DNA of 64,000 nt from Bradyrhizobium jicamae (GTDB lineage: Bacteria > Pseudomonadota > Alphaproteobacteria > Rhizobiales > Xanthobacteraceae): assembly GCF_018130695.1 (NCBI RefSeq), contig NZ_JAFCJX010000028.1:48658-112657 (forward strand). Reading direction: 5' to 3'. This document shows positions 33,441-42,871 of the stretch, one piece after another; position 1 is the stretch's first letter, and each line of letters starts with the position of its first letter. A program made the translations under genes and the position numbers. The notes beneath the pieces are model-generated. The model saw only the letters and a program-made list of their open reading frames with translations, was not told the DNA's origin and did no database searches.

Positions 33441-34649
33441 GTGACCGCAACGAGCGGCATGCCGCCAGCCCTTAACATCATCACGCTGGCGACGTTTGCC
33501 GCGAGCCTATCGGCGCGCGCGCTCGATCCGGTGCTGCCGCATGTCGCCGAGGATTTCGGCATCAGCATCGCGACCGCCGCGAGCTTTGCCGCGGTGTTCG
33601 CCTTCACCTTTGCGATCATCCAGCCCGCGCTTGGCGCGGCCGCCGATTTGTTCGGCAAGGCGCGGCTGATGATCATTTGCCTGGCGCTGCTCGGCCTCGC
33701 CAGCATCCTCGGCGCACTCGCGACCTCGTTCCCCATGCTGTTCGTGACACGGATCCTCGCCGGCATCGGCTCGGGCGGCGTGTTTCCGGTGGCCCTGTCG
33801 CTGACCAGCGATCTGGTCGGTCCCGAGAAGCGGCAGCTTGCGATCGGACGGACGCTCGCGGGCTCGATGACCGGCAATTTGCTCGGCGCCTCGCTGTCGG
33901 GGCTGATCGGCGACTTGCTCGGCTGGCGCGGCGTGCTCGCGTTCCTCGGCGTGCTCGTGATCATCGCGGCGATCGCGGTTGCCGCCGGCTTCCGCGGCGC
34001 GGCGCTGTCGCGTCCGCCGAAGACGACGCTGTCGGCGCTCGCGTCCGGCTACCGCACCATCTTCACCAACCCGAACGCGCGGATCTGCTACTCGGCGGTC
34101 TTCATCGAAGGCTGCTGCGTGCTCGGGCTGTTTCCGTTCATCGCCTCGTTCCTGTTCGAGCTCGGCGAGACCTCGCTCTCGATCGCCGGCATCGTGATCG
34201 CGGGCTTTGCGGTCGGCGGCCTGTTCTATACGCTGACCGTCTCGCGCTTCCTGCCATGGCTGGGGGTGCGGGGCATGATGATCGCCGGCGCCACCCTGGT
34301 CGGCATGCAGCTCGGCGTCGCCGCCTTCGGTCTCGGCTGGAAGCTGCAGATGGCGAGCCTGCTGCTGATGGGCTGGGGCTTCTACATGATCCACGGCTGC
34401 CTGCAGGTGTTCGCCAGCGAGCTCTCGGTTGAAGCGCGCGCCACCGCGCTGTCGCTGCACTCGTTCTTCTTCTTCATGGGCCAGACCGTCGGCCCGATTG
34501 CCTACGGCTTTGGGCTCGCGCATGCCGGCAAGACCGGGACGCTGATTGCAGCGGCGATGGTGATCATCGCGCTCGGCTTTGTTTGCGCCAAATTCCTCAA
34601 GCAGCGTGCACCGGCGGATGCGGCCGCGCGGCCTGACGTGAAGCCGTAA
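33441..34649 (+). CDS. MFS transporter
   Basis: 402 aa, GTG start. Twelve predicted membrane segments. Motif A-like loop LGAAADLFGKARLMIIC lies between helices 2 and 3, and ARILAGIGSGGVFPVAL-type sequence (TRILAGIGSGGVFPVALSLT) in helix 4-5 resembles drug/proton antiporters of the DHA1 group. Starts 17 bp after kdsA, so it may be co-transcribed. Substrate unknown. Confidence 0.9.
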   Translation: MTATSGMPPALNIITLATFAASLSARALDPVLPHVAEDFGISIATAASFAAVFAFTFAIIQPALGAAADLFGKARLMIICLALLGLASILGALATSFPMLFVTRILAGIGSGGVFPVALSLTSDLVGPEKRQLAIGRTLAGSMTGNLLGASLSGLIGDLLGWRGVLAFLGVLVIIAAIAVAAGFRGAALSRPPKTTLSALASGYRTIFTNPNARICYSAVFIEGCCVLGLFPFIASFLFELGETSLSIAGIVIAGFAVGGLFYTLTVSRFLPWLGVRGMMIAGATLVGMQLGVAAFGLGWKLQMASLLLMGWGFYMIHGCLQVFASELSVEARATALSLHSFFFFMGQTVGPIAYGFGLAHAGKTGTLIAAAMVIIALGFVCAKFLKQRAPADAAARPDVKP

Positions 34650-34650
34650 T

Positions 34651-35103
34651 TTAGCCTCGCCCGCGATACGGCGCGACGCCCTGATCGGGGACCCAGACGC
34701 CCTTCGGCAGTCGTCCCGTCTGGAAGAACACGTCGATCGGGATGCCGCCGCGCGGATACCAGTAGCCGCCGATGCGTAAGAATTTCGGGTTGATCTCGTT
34801 TGCGATGCGCTTGCCGATCATCACGGTGCAATCCTCGTGGAAGGCGCCGTGGTTGCGGAAGCTCGCGGCGTAGAGTTTCAGCGACTTCGACTCCAGCAGG
34901 AAGCGGTTCGGCACATAGTCGATCACGAGATGGGCGAAATCCGGCTGTCCCGTCACCGGGCAGATCGAGGTGAATTCGGGGATCGCGAAGCGCACCAGAT
35001 AGTCGGTGCCGGCCTGCGGATTGGGGACGCGATCGAGCACCGCCTTGTCGGGGCTGTCGGGCCATTCGACGGCGCGGCCGAGTTGCAGGGATTTCTTCGC
35101 CAT
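34651..35103 (-). CDS. queF: NADPH-dependent 7-cyano-7-deazaguanine reductase QueF
   Basis: 150 aa from MAKKSLQLGRAVEWPDSPDK. Short (YkvM-type) QueF that reduces preQ0 to preQ1 in queuosine tRNA modification. The catalytic Cys48 is in SICPVTGQPD with Asp55, and His89-Glu90 are in NHGAFHED. Also FRIGGYWYPRGGIPIDVF-like sequence near the end. Convergent with the MFS gene. No other queuosine genes are in the window. Confidence 0.96.
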   Translation of the reverse strand: MAKKSLQLGRAVEWPDSPDKAVLDRVPNPQAGTDYLVRFAIPEFTSICPVTGQPDFAHLVIDYVPNRFLLESKSLKLYAASFRNHGAFHEDCTVMIGKRIANEINPKFLRIGGYWYPRGGIPIDVFFQTGRLPKGVWVPDQGVAPYRGRG

Positions 35104-35168
35104 GAGCCTCTTCCTCATCAGAAGCGGCCGACATGGACGCAAGCGGGCCGTTCGTCAACCCGTGAGGC

Positions 35169-36146
35169 TCACGCCGGCGCCGCGGTCTGGATCAGCACCA
35201 GGCGGTCCAGTCCGGACTCGCAGCCCCAAACCTCGCCGGGCCGGCCGTCGAGCTGGCGCACATTGGCGCCGGTGCGGTCGCTCGGAAAGACGTCGAATTT
35301 TTCGCTGCCGGGATCGAAGCGCACGATCGCATTGGCGGAGAAGTCGGTGAGCCAGACCATGTCCTTGTCGTCGACATAGACCGCGTAGGTATGGGGGCTT
35401 TTGCCCGGCAGCTTCCAGGCCTTCCAGGATCCGGCGGCGGGATCATGCATCGAGACGTTGCCGCTGTTCCATTCGCTGACCCAGATCCGGCCCTTCGAGT
35501 CCGACCAGACGCGCCGCGCGCCTTGGCTCTGTGTCGGCGGTTCGACGATGATGGCCTTGCCGGTCTCGCGGTCAATCCGCGCAATGTGATTGCCGGCGAG
35601 CGAGGCGTACCAGACATCGCCCTTCGGCGTGACCGTAATGCCGTAGGGGCCGACGCCGCGCGGCGCCTCGAACACCTTCAACTCGCCGGACTTCGGATCG
35701 AGCCGTCCATAGAAGCCGGACAGGCCGGTGAACCAGTAGATGCCTGACTGGTCGAACACGCCGGTGTTGAGGTTGGCGTTGGCGGCCTTCTCGGGCAGTG
35801 GGAACAGCGTCACCTTGTGATCGCCGGGGTCGACGCGGGCGATGGCGTTTTGGCCGCCCTCGGTCACCCAGGGCGCGCCGTCGGGCCCGATGGTGACGCC
35901 ATGGGGCGCAGCACCCTTGCCGAGGCCAACCGGCTTCACCGCGCCGTCGCGCGGGTCGAGGCGGCCGAGCGTGCCATTGCGCTGGCCGGTGAACCACACG
36001 CTGCCATCGGGGGCGGGCGTGACGTCATGCGGACCGGTGCCCGTGGGGAGGTCAAAATATCTGACGCGGAACGAGGCGCTTTGCGCGAGAGCCGGCGTGA
36101 CCACAATTGCGGCAGCGGTGGAGGCGAGAAACTGGCGGCGATTCAT
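35169..36146 (-). CDS. Secreted virginiamycin B lyase-like beta-propeller
   Basis: 325 aa. The N-terminus MNRRQFLASTAAAIVVTPAL then AQ is a signal peptide; the Arg pair and FLAS resemble a Tat signal, though not a perfect one. The mature protein is built of repeated Vgb-type blades (GTGPHDVTPAPDGSVWFTGQ, GAAPHGVTIGPDGAPWVTEG, GVGPYGITVTPKGDVWYASL, YAVYVDDKDMVWLTDF). True streptogramin lyases use conserved His residues; whether this one does is unclear, so only the fold is called. Upstream of and divergent from eno. Confidence 0.85.
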   Translation of the reverse strand: MNRRQFLASTAAAIVVTPALAQSASFRVRYFDLPTGTGPHDVTPAPDGSVWFTGQRNGTLGRLDPRDGAVKPVGLGKGAAPHGVTIGPDGAPWVTEGGQNAIARVDPGDHKVTLFPLPEKAANANLNTGVFDQSGIYWFTGLSGFYGRLDPKSGELKVFEAPRGVGPYGITVTPKGDVWYASLAGNHIARIDRETGKAIIVEPPTQSQGARRVWSDSKGRIWVSEWNSGNVSMHDPAAGSWKAWKLPGKSPHTYAVYVDDKDMVWLTDFSANAIVRFDPGSEKFDVFPSDRTGANVRQLDGRPGEVWGCESGLDRLVLIQTAAPA

Positions 36147-36325
36147 GGCGTTACCCCAGCTTTGTGAAACGATGGGCGAGCACGCGAAGATCCGACCTGA
36201 AGCAGCATAAACCTACCACATTGCCTCGCCAGACCGGCGGCTCCGGTGGGCCGTTCACATTTGCTTGCCCGCCGTGTATGACGCACCGCATCCAGCCACC
36301 CCATCCGCCAGAAAGAGCTTAAGCC

Positions 36326-37609
36326 ATGACCGCCATCATCGACATCATCGGCCGTGAAATCCTTGATAGCCGCGGCAACCCGACCGTCGAAGTGGACGTC
36401 GTGCTGGAAGACGGTTCGATCGGCCGCGCCGCGGTGCCGTCGGGCGCCTCGACCGGCGCCCATGAGGCTGTGGAACTGCGCGACGGCGACAAGTCGCGCT
36501 ATCTCGGCAAGGGCGTGCAGAAGGCGGTCGCCGCCGTCAACGGCGAGATCTTCGACGCGCTGAGCGACCATGCGGTCGAGGACCAGGTCCAGATCGACCA
36601 GATCATGATCGGTCTCGACGGCACCCCGAACAAGAGCCGGCTCGGCGCCAACGCCATCCTCGGCGTCTCGCTGGCCTGCGCCAAGGCGGCCGCTGAATCC
36701 TTCGACATGCCGCTCTATCGCTACGTCGGCGGCACCTCGGCTCGGACGCTGCCGGTGCCGATGATGAACATCATCAATGGCGGCGTGCATGCCGACAATC
36801 CGATCGATTTCCAGGAATTCATGATCCTGCCCGTCGGCGCCGACAGCTTTGCCAACGCGTTGCGTTGTGGCGCGGAGGTGTTCCACACGCTGAAGAGCGA
36901 GCTGAAGAAGGCAGGCCACAATACGAACGTCGGCGACGAGGGCGGCTTTGCGCCGAACCTGCCGTCGGCCGATGCGGCGCTGGACTTCGTCATGAACGCC
37001 ATCAACAAGGCAGGCTACAAGGCCGGCCACGACGTCATGATCGGGCTGGACTGCGCCTCGACCGAGTTCTTCAAGGACGGCAAGTACGTCTATGAAGGCG
37101 AGGGCAAGACCCGCTCGATCTCCGAGCAGGCGAAGTATCTCGCCGATCTCGTCGCGCGCTATCCGATCGTCACCATCGAGGACGGCATGTCCGAGGACGA
37201 CATGGACGGCTGGAAGGAGATCACCGACCTGATTGGCAAGAAGTGCCAGCTTGTTGGCGACGATCTCTTCGTCACCAACGTGAAGCGCCTCGCCGACGGC
37301 ATCAAGGCCGGCCGCGCCAACTCGATCCTGATCAAGGTCAACCAGATCGGCACGCTGACCGAGACGCTCGCCTCGGTCGAGATGGCGCACAAGGCCGGCT
37401 ACACCTCGGTCATGTCGCACCGTTCCGGCGAGACCGAGGATTCCACCATCGCCGATCTCGCGGTTGCCACCAATTGCGGACAGATCAAGACCGGCTCGCT
37501 GGCGCGCTCCGACCGCACCGCCAAGTACAACCAGCTGCTGCGCATCGAGCAGCAGCTCGGCCCGCAGGCAATCTATGCCGGCAAGGCCGCGCTGAAGGCG
37601 CTGGCGTAG
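36326..37609 (+). CDS. eno: Enolase
   Basis: 427 aa. Interconverts 2-phosphoglycerate and PEP; also part of the RNA degradosome in some bacteria. Motifs: GREILDSRGNPTVEVDVVLE, PSGASTGAHEAVELRD, GDEGGFAPNL (catalytic Glu), IEDGMSEDD, ILIKVNQIGTLTET (catalytic Lys) and MSHRSGETEDSTIADLAV. Complete. Its TAG overlaps the first base of a dispersed repeat that separates it from the convergent GT39 gene. Confidence 0.98.
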   Translation: MTAIIDIIGREILDSRGNPTVEVDVVLEDGSIGRAAVPSGASTGAHEAVELRDGDKSRYLGKGVQKAVAAVNGEIFDALSDHAVEDQVQIDQIMIGLDGTPNKSRLGANAILGVSLACAKAAAESFDMPLYRYVGGTSARTLPVPMMNIINGGVHADNPIDFQEFMILPVGADSFANALRCGAEVFHTLKSELKKAGHNTNVGDEGGFAPNLPSADAALDFVMNAINKAGYKAGHDVMIGLDCASTEFFKDGKYVYEGEGKTRSISEQAKYLADLVARYPIVTIEDGMSEDDMDGWKEITDLIGKKCQLVGDDLFVTNVKRLADGIKAGRANSILIKVNQIGTLTETLASVEMAHKAGYTSVMSHRSGETEDSTIADLAVATNCGQIKTGSLARSDRTAKYNQLLRIEQQLGPQAIYAGKAALKALA

Positions 37610-37656
37610 AGCATGATCCGGAAAAGTGTGAAGCGGTTTCCGAAGAGATCATGCTC
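37609..37656. repeat. Dispersed GAGCATGATC repeat, copy 3
   Basis: Inverted orientation relative to copies 1 and 2: GAGCATGATCCGGAAAAGTG then AAGCGGTTTCCG and GATCATGCTC. It lies between convergent eno and the GT39 gene and overlaps the last base of the eno stop codon. Confidence 0.88.
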
Positions 37657-37668
37657 AAAAAATAAGAC

Positions 37669-39201
37669 TCAGTTGGGCCTGGCGACGTAAAACGCGTCGC
37701 CGGGTGGCGGCGAGAGCCCGGGCTTCCAGCCGGTCAGCTCCTGCAGGCTGTAGACGTCGTAGCGGAAGCCGCGCCAGCTCAGGTCGGCTTCCCCGACCGG
37801 CTTGAGGACCGCACTGGTCCTGTCCCACAGCTCGCGGTGGGGCTTTTCCTTGGGCGCCACATAGAGGCCAATGGGGCCGTCGAGTTTCATGTCATTGAAT
37901 CCGATATAGCGCGCACGCTCGTTGATCTGGACGACGGGCACCTGATCCCTCAGGTGCCAGCGCAGCATGGCCGACATCCGGTAATCGGTCGTGGCGAACC
38001 AGTTCGCGCCGATCGCACGACGCTTGACCTCGGCCTCGCGGACCACGGCGGCGAAGCCGGCCTCCTTGCCGATCGGATCATCGTTGGTCAGATAGTTTTG
38101 CGTGCCGACGAGATAATACAGCTGGACCGTCACCACGGCGGCAACGCCCGAGGCGACGGCTGCGACCATCACGGCGGGCCCGATCCGCGGCAGCAGCGCG
38201 GCGGATTGCTTGCGCCATTGCTTCAGATTGATCACGGCGCAGAGGATGCCGAACGGCCAGGCAAACAGCAGCCAGCTGTCGCCGACGCGGGTGTCGGTGC
38301 CGTGCTCGAGGAAGAAGCCGAGCGGAAACAACAGCGACGTCGACAGCAGGATCGGCACCGGATCGCGCGCGCGATAGCCGCGGACGGCCAGCATGACAGT
38401 GCCGATCAGGGCGATCGGCAGCAGCAGGATGCCGACCATCAGGAATTGCTGGCCGAGGAAGTCGGCGAGGAAGCGCGGCGACCAGCCGGAGACCTGCGGC
38501 GGGCGATCGAGCTGGAAGCGGAACGACGCCCAGTCATGCAGCGCATTCCAGTACAATAGCGGCGAGATCACGATCAGCACGAGACACGCCGCAGCCCAGA
38601 GCCAAGGGCTCGCCAACTGCCGCCCGCGCCACGCCGGGACGAAGGCGAAGGCGAGCACCGCCGGCAGCAGCAGGATCGCGGTGTATTTCGACATCAGGGC
38701 GAAGCCGCCGAACAGTCCGGCCGGCAGCCACCAGCGCAAATCGTCCGACTGCCACAATCGCACCAGCGACCACACCATCGCCATCTCGCAGGGGATCACG
38801 GCGACATCAGGCGTGATCTTGGCCATGCCGAGCCCGTAGTCGAGCGAGGCCTCCGGCAGCAGCATGACGAGCACGACGTATCTGAGATCGCCCACCAGGC
38901 GGCGGACGATGTCGGCCTGCACCAGCTGCATGATCAGCATCGCGGCCAGGCCGGTGAAGCGGACGCCGAAATTGTCGTCGCCGAACAGCGCGGTGGTGGC
39001 GCGGATGCACCAGGCGATCACGGGCGGGTGGTCGAGATAGGAGATCACATGCTCGCGCGACCACGACCAGTAATAGGCCTCGTCGACCCGCAGATCGATG
39101 CCGGCGGCGAACACGCCGCGCAAGACGGTGAGGGCACCGAGGGTGACGATGCAGAGCACGAGGAGCGTGCGGGCAGGCAGGCGCAATGCGCGAGACGTCA
39201 T
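37669..39201 (-). CDS. Glycosyltransferase family 39 (ArnT/PMT_2-like) membrane protein
   Basis: About 510 aa from MTSRALRLPARTLLVLCIVT. Multi-span membrane protein with the PMT_2 pattern: an early acidic loop LRVDEAYYWSWSREH, then SYLDHPPVIAWCIRATTALF and MPEASLDYGLGMAKITPD-like segments. Such enzymes move a sugar from a polyprenyl carrier to lipid A, protein or another lipid. About ten helices in the first 350 residues, then a soluble C-terminal domain. Substrate unknown. It is inserted with the next two genes between eno and ftsB. Confidence 0.87.
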   Translation of the reverse strand: MTSRALRLPARTLLVLCIVTLGALTVLRGVFAAGIDLRVDEAYYWSWSREHVISYLDHPPVIAWCIRATTALFGDDNFGVRFTGLAAMLIMQLVQADIVRRLVGDLRYVVLVMLLPEASLDYGLGMAKITPDVAVIPCEMAMVWSLVRLWQSDDLRWWLPAGLFGGFALMSKYTAILLLPAVLAFAFVPAWRGRQLASPWLWAAACLVLIVISPLLYWNALHDWASFRFQLDRPPQVSGWSPRFLADFLGQQFLMVGILLLPIALIGTVMLAVRGYRARDPVPILLSTSLLFPLGFFLEHGTDTRVGDSWLLFAWPFGILCAVINLKQWRKQSAALLPRIGPAVMVAAVASGVAAVVTVQLYYLVGTQNYLTNDDPIGKEAGFAAVVREAEVKRRAIGANWFATTDYRMSAMLRWHLRDQVPVVQINERARYIGFNDMKLDGPIGLYVAPKEKPHRELWDRTSAVLKPVGEADLSWRGFRYDVYSLQELTGWKPGLSPPPGDAFYVARPN

Positions 39202-39402
39202 ATACAATCACGGCGTGAGGAAAAATGCCTACTTCAGGCAGTCTTTTTGAAACGATTTTCTTGAAATAAGGCGTCGCTGGACATCATCACCGCGCAGGCC
39301 CATATCGGCAAGGGTTTTGGCGCAAGAGTCCTGATAGCCCGTCCGACGGCCCGGCGCCAAGAGCCTTGAAATGATGCAATCAAGCGTTGAGGGAGGTTGG
39401 GA

Positions 39403-40542
39403 ATGAGCGACGGCAAGAGCGGCCTGCAGCTGCGATCGTTGATCAAGAAGAGCGGCGAGCTGGAAATCTCGCTGGTGAACGTCCCGACCCCCGAGCCCGG
39501 GCCTGACGAGGTCGTGGTCCGCGTCGAGGCGACGCCGATCAATCCGTCCGACCTCGGTCTGCTGACCGGTCCGGCTGATTTGTCGACCGCGAAGGCCTCG
39601 GGTTCAAAGGAGCTCCCGGTCATCACCGCAAAAGTGCCCGAGGCTGCGATGGGCGGAATGGCCGCGCGGCTCGACGAGTCCATGCCTGTCGGCAATGAGG
39701 GCGCGGGCGTCGTGATCAAGACCGGCTCGTCCGATGCGGCAAAGGCGCTAATGGGCAAGACGGTGGCGATGATCGGCGGCGCCATGTATGCCCAATACCG
39801 CACGCTGCGAGTGAATGAATGCCTGCCGCTGCCCGACGGCACCACGCCGGCCGAGGGCGCCTCCTGCTTCGTCAACCCGCTGACCGCGCTCGGCATGACC
39901 GAGACGATGCGGAGGGAAGGCCACAAGGCGCTGGTCCACACCGCGGCCGCCTCCAATCTCGGCCAGATGCTGAACAAGATCTGCCTCAAGGACGGCATCG
40001 GTCTCGTCAACATCGTGCGCAGCAAGGAGCAGGCCGAGATCCTGCACAAGATCGGCGCCAAACATGTGGTCGATTCCACCGCGCCGAGCTTCTTCGACGA
40101 TCTCACCAATGCATTGGTCGAGACCGGTGCCACCATTGCCTTCGACGCCATCGGCGGCGGCAAGCTCGCCGGCCAGATCCTGACCGCCATGGAAATCGCG
40201 ATCAACAAGACCGCCAAGGCCTACAGCCGCTACGGCTCCAGCGTGCACAAGCAGGTCTATGTCTATGGCGCGCTCGACGTGCGGCCGATCGAACTGCCGC
40301 GCGGCTTCGGCATGGCTTGGGGCGTCGGCGGCTGGCTGCTCTTCCCGTTCCTGATGAAGATCGGCCCGGTCGACGGCGCCAAGCTGCGCCAGCGCGTGGT
40401 CGCCGAGCTCAAGACCACTTTCGCCAGCCACTACACCAAGGTGGTGTCGCTGCAGGAGGCCTTGTCGCTCGACAACATCTCGGCCTACGCCAAGCGCTCG
40501 ACCGGCGAGAAATTCCTGATCAATCCGAACAAGGCCGGGTAG
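39403..40542 (+). CDS. Zinc-independent quinone oxidoreductase-like dehydrogenase
   Basis: 379 aa from MSDGKSGLQLRSLIKKSGEL with GGGAGG upstream. Medium-chain dehydrogenase family: N-terminal GroES-like part (PEPGPDEVVVRVEATPINPS DLG in two pieces), VGNEGAGVVIK, and a Rossmann part with ALVHTAAASNLGQMLNKICL, KHVVDSTAPSF and IAFDAIGGGKLAGQIL. The structural-zinc Cys cluster is absent, as in quinone oxidoreductases. The precise substrate is unknown. Confidence 0.88.
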   Translation: MSDGKSGLQLRSLIKKSGELEISLVNVPTPEPGPDEVVVRVEATPINPSDLGLLTGPADLSTAKASGSKELPVITAKVPEAAMGGMAARLDESMPVGNEGAGVVIKTGSSDAAKALMGKTVAMIGGAMYAQYRTLRVNECLPLPDGTTPAEGASCFVNPLTALGMTETMRREGHKALVHTAAASNLGQMLNKICLKDGIGLVNIVRSKEQAEILHKIGAKHVVDSTAPSFFDDLTNALVETGATIAFDAIGGGKLAGQILTAMEIAINKTAKAYSRYGSSVHKQVYVYGALDVRPIELPRGFGMAWGVGGWLLFPFLMKIGPVDGAKLRQRVVAELKTTFASHYTKVVSLQEALSLDNISAYAKRSTGEKFLINPNKAG

Positions 40543-40572
40543 GGGCAGGCGCTGCTGCATCGGGTGGCCCAA

Positions 40573-40610
40573 GAGCAATTCCGGGAAACGCTGAGTTTCC
40601 GGAATTGCTC
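40573..40610. repeat. 38-bp inverted repeat
   Basis: GAGCAATTCCGG...AAAC and GTTT...CCGGAATTGCTC pair around GCTGA. Resembles the GAGCATGATC repeat class in form but not in sequence. Located between the oxidoreductase and FMN reductase genes, where it could terminate the first. Flanked by ATTTC only. Confidence 0.65.
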
Positions 40611-40684
40611 ATTTCATGCACTTGCATGATTCCGGCCCAATGGCTTATGTCAGCCCGCGCCCGTTCAGCCAGCAAGGACAATCC

Positions 40685-41236
40685 ATGGCCCATACCATCG
40701 TCACCATCGTCGGCAGCCTCCGCAAGGAGAGCTTCTCGCTCAAGATCGCCAACGCGATCGCCAAGCTTGCACCCAGCTCGCTGAAGCTCGACGTCACCAC
40801 GCTGCACGGCATTTCGTTCTTCAACCAGGACCTCGAGGCGGCGCCGCCGGCGGACTGGCTGGCCTTCCGCGAGAAGCTGCAGAAGTCGAGCGGCGTGCTG
40901 TTCGTCACCCCCGAATACAATCGCGGCATCCCGGGTGTACTGAAGAACGCCATCGACGTCGGCTCGCGGCCCTATGGCAAGAGCTCGTTCCTTGGCAAGC
41001 CGACCGGCATCATCTCGAACTCGCCGGGCCCGCAGGGCGGTGTCAGCGCGGCCAAGAACCTGCAGAACATCCTGCCGGGCATCACCGGTCCGATCCTCGG
41101 CCAGCCCGAGACCTATCTGAACGCCGTGGGCGATGCCTTCAACGAGCAGGGCGAACTGACCAAGGACTCGCTCAAGTCCGTGTTGCAGCAATACATCGAC
41201 GCCTTCGCGGCGTTCGTCGAGAAGCAGGGCCGCTAA
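40685..41236 (+). CDS. NADPH-dependent FMN reductase (azoreductase-like)
   Basis: 183 aa from MAHTIVTIVGSLRKESFSLK. Flavodoxin-like fold with the phosphate-binding GSLRKES at residues about 10-16 and the flavin-contacting TPEYNRGIPGVLKNAIDVGS near 80. Family members reduce FMN, quinones, azo dyes or chromate using NADPH. Upstream ATGs would add residues encoded by repeat-like sequence. Possibly functionally linked with the upstream quinone oxidoreductase, but a repeat separates them. Confidence 0.93.
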   Translation: MAHTIVTIVGSLRKESFSLKIANAIAKLAPSSLKLDVTTLHGISFFNQDLEAAPPADWLAFREKLQKSSGVLFVTPEYNRGIPGVLKNAIDVGSRPYGKSSFLGKPTGIISNSPGPQGGVSAAKNLQNILPGITGPILGQPETYLNAVGDAFNEQGELTKDSLKSVLQQYIDAFAAFVEKQGR

Positions 41237-41270
41237 GCGGTTTTTAGCATTCCGTTAACCCCATGGCCGC

Positions 41271-41600
41271 ATGCTCGCGGCCATGGTCTCCCGCACCCGC
41301 CTCAAATCGATTCTGACCGGGCTCGCCCTCTATACGATGGCGGCACTGATCGTCAGCTATTTCGGCGTCAACGCCTACACCGGCAAATACGGTTTGAACG
41401 CGCGGCAGGAGCTCGACCAGGAGATCATCGCGCTGACCTCGGAGCTGGCGCGATTGAAGAAGGAGCGGGCCGAGGGCGAGCAGCGCGTCTCGCTGCTGCG
41501 CACCAGCCGGGTCGATCCCGACATGCTGGACGAGCGCGCCCGGTTCCAGCTCGATTATGCCAACCCGCGGGATCTGGTTCGGATCAACAAGCCGAACTGA
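41271..41600 (+). CDS. ftsB: FtsB/DivIC family septum formation protein
   Basis: 109 aa. Short cytoplasmic N-terminus, one transmembrane helix (LTGLALYTMAALIVSYFGVN) and a periplasmic coiled coil (QELDQEIIALTSELARLKKE), ending with the family pattern DPDMLDERARFQLDYANPRD. Part of the FtsQLB divisome complex. An ATG at 41283 (MVSRTRLKS) is an equally good start. In relatives it lies between eno and pdhA, as here but with accessory genes on both sides. Confidence 0.92.
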   Translation: MLAAMVSRTRLKSILTGLALYTMAALIVSYFGVNAYTGKYGLNARQELDQEIIALTSELARLKKERAEGEQRVSLLRTSRVDPDMLDERARFQLDYANPRDLVRINKPN

Positions 41601-41744
41601 TTGCCCGCAACTCCCGATCCTCGTAATCTGTCCCGAGGTCCGTGGCGACGGTCCTTTGGTAGCGCCTGCCTGTTTGATGGAGATCAAGTAAGGCTTGGTG
41701 CATCTGCCCTAACATCGGGCACAAAGGGAGGGAGTGTCGCCGCC

Positions 41745-42710
41745 ATGAGAGGGCTTGAGCTCGTTCGCCATGCGGACCGCGTCGAGGCCGCGATCGAATC
41801 CGGACAGGCCGCCAAATCCGCGCTCGTCGCCTCGTGGCGACGCTCGTCCAAGCTGCATCATCTCGATCCCGCCGGCGCGCGGCCGCCGATGCGGCTGTCT
41901 GACGGCGAGCTTCGCGAGGCGCGCGAGCGTATCGCCCCGCTGCTGCGCGCGGCGCAACCGAGCATGGACCGTCTCTACCAGGCCGTCGGCGCCGCCGGCT
42001 GCTGCGTGCTGTTGGCCGATCGCGATGGCATCCCGCTGGAGCGGCGCGGCTGTCCTGCCGACGATCACACTTTCGAGGACTGGGGATTGTGGACCGGCGC
42101 GGTCTGGAGCGAGCAGCGTGAGGGCACCAACGGCATCGGCACCTGTCTCGTCGAGCAGCGCCCGCTGACGATCGACCGCGACCAGCATTTCTTCACGCGC
42201 AATACGGCTCTCAGCTGCACCGCCGTGCCGATCTACGACGCGCATGCGCAGCTCGCCGGCGTGCTCGATGTCTCCTCCTGTCGCGCCGACCGCACCGATG
42301 CCTTCGCCAGCCTGATCCTGCTCGCCGCCGGCGAGGCGTCGCGGCGGATCGAGGCTGAGTTGTTCCGCGACACTTTTGCGAAAGCGCGGATCGTGCTGAC
42401 GCCGTCGACCGAGGTGCATGGCAGCGGTCTGCTCGCGATCGACGGCGACGACCTCGTGATCGGCGCCACGCGCGCCGCGCGGCTGGCGCTGGGGATGGCG
42501 CCCGATCGTCCGCTGCGGCCGGTGCCGGCGGCGGATCTGCTGTGCGGCAGCGAGCCCCGCACAGAGCATCTCGGCGATGCCGAACGCGCCACCGTGCAGC
42601 GTGCGCTGGCGCGCGCGCAGGGCAACGTCTCCGCGGCGGCGAAAGCACTCGGCGTCAGCCGCGCCACGCTCCACCGCAAGCTGAACCGCTTCGGCCTCAA
42701 GGCGCATTAG
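41745..42710 (+). CDS. AcoR-like GAF/Fis-type transcriptional regulator without AAA+ domain
   Basis: 321 aa from MRGLELVRHADRVEAAIESG. The N-terminal part is the AcoR-type sensor: SWRRSSKLHHLDPAGARPP, a GAF domain (DRDGIPLERRGCPADDHTF, EGTNGIGTCLVEQRPLTI), and AVPIYDAHAQLAGVLDVSSC. A short linker leads to a Fis-type helix-turn-helix (VQRALARAQGNVSAAAKALG and VSRATLHRKLNRFGLKAH). The sigma-54-interacting AAA+ domain with its GAFTGA loop is missing, so it cannot activate sigma-54 promoters. Such truncated AcoR proteins usually sit next to an acetaldehyde dehydrogenase gene; here that gene is 3 kb downstream. Confidence 0.9.
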   Translation: MRGLELVRHADRVEAAIESGQAAKSALVASWRRSSKLHHLDPAGARPPMRLSDGELREARERIAPLLRAAQPSMDRLYQAVGAAGCCVLLADRDGIPLERRGCPADDHTFEDWGLWTGAVWSEQREGTNGIGTCLVEQRPLTIDRDQHFFTRNTALSCTAVPIYDAHAQLAGVLDVSSCRADRTDAFASLILLAAGEASRRIEAELFRDTFAKARIVLTPSTEVHGSGLLAIDGDDLVIGATRAARLALGMAPDRPLRPVPAADLLCGSEPRTEHLGDAERATVQRALARAQGNVSAAAKALGVSRATLHRKLNRFGLKAH

Positions 42711-42871
42711 GACATGCAGGCTGGCGTCCGCTGCTGAGAGCCGTCATCACCGGCTTATGACCCGGAGCGGTCATCTGGTTGTCCCAATTTCGAACTCCAA
42801 CCTTAAAGGTGACAAATTTCGGACCTTGAGACGGGTGGCCGAGAATTGTTGCATGACGTCGGAGTGCATGA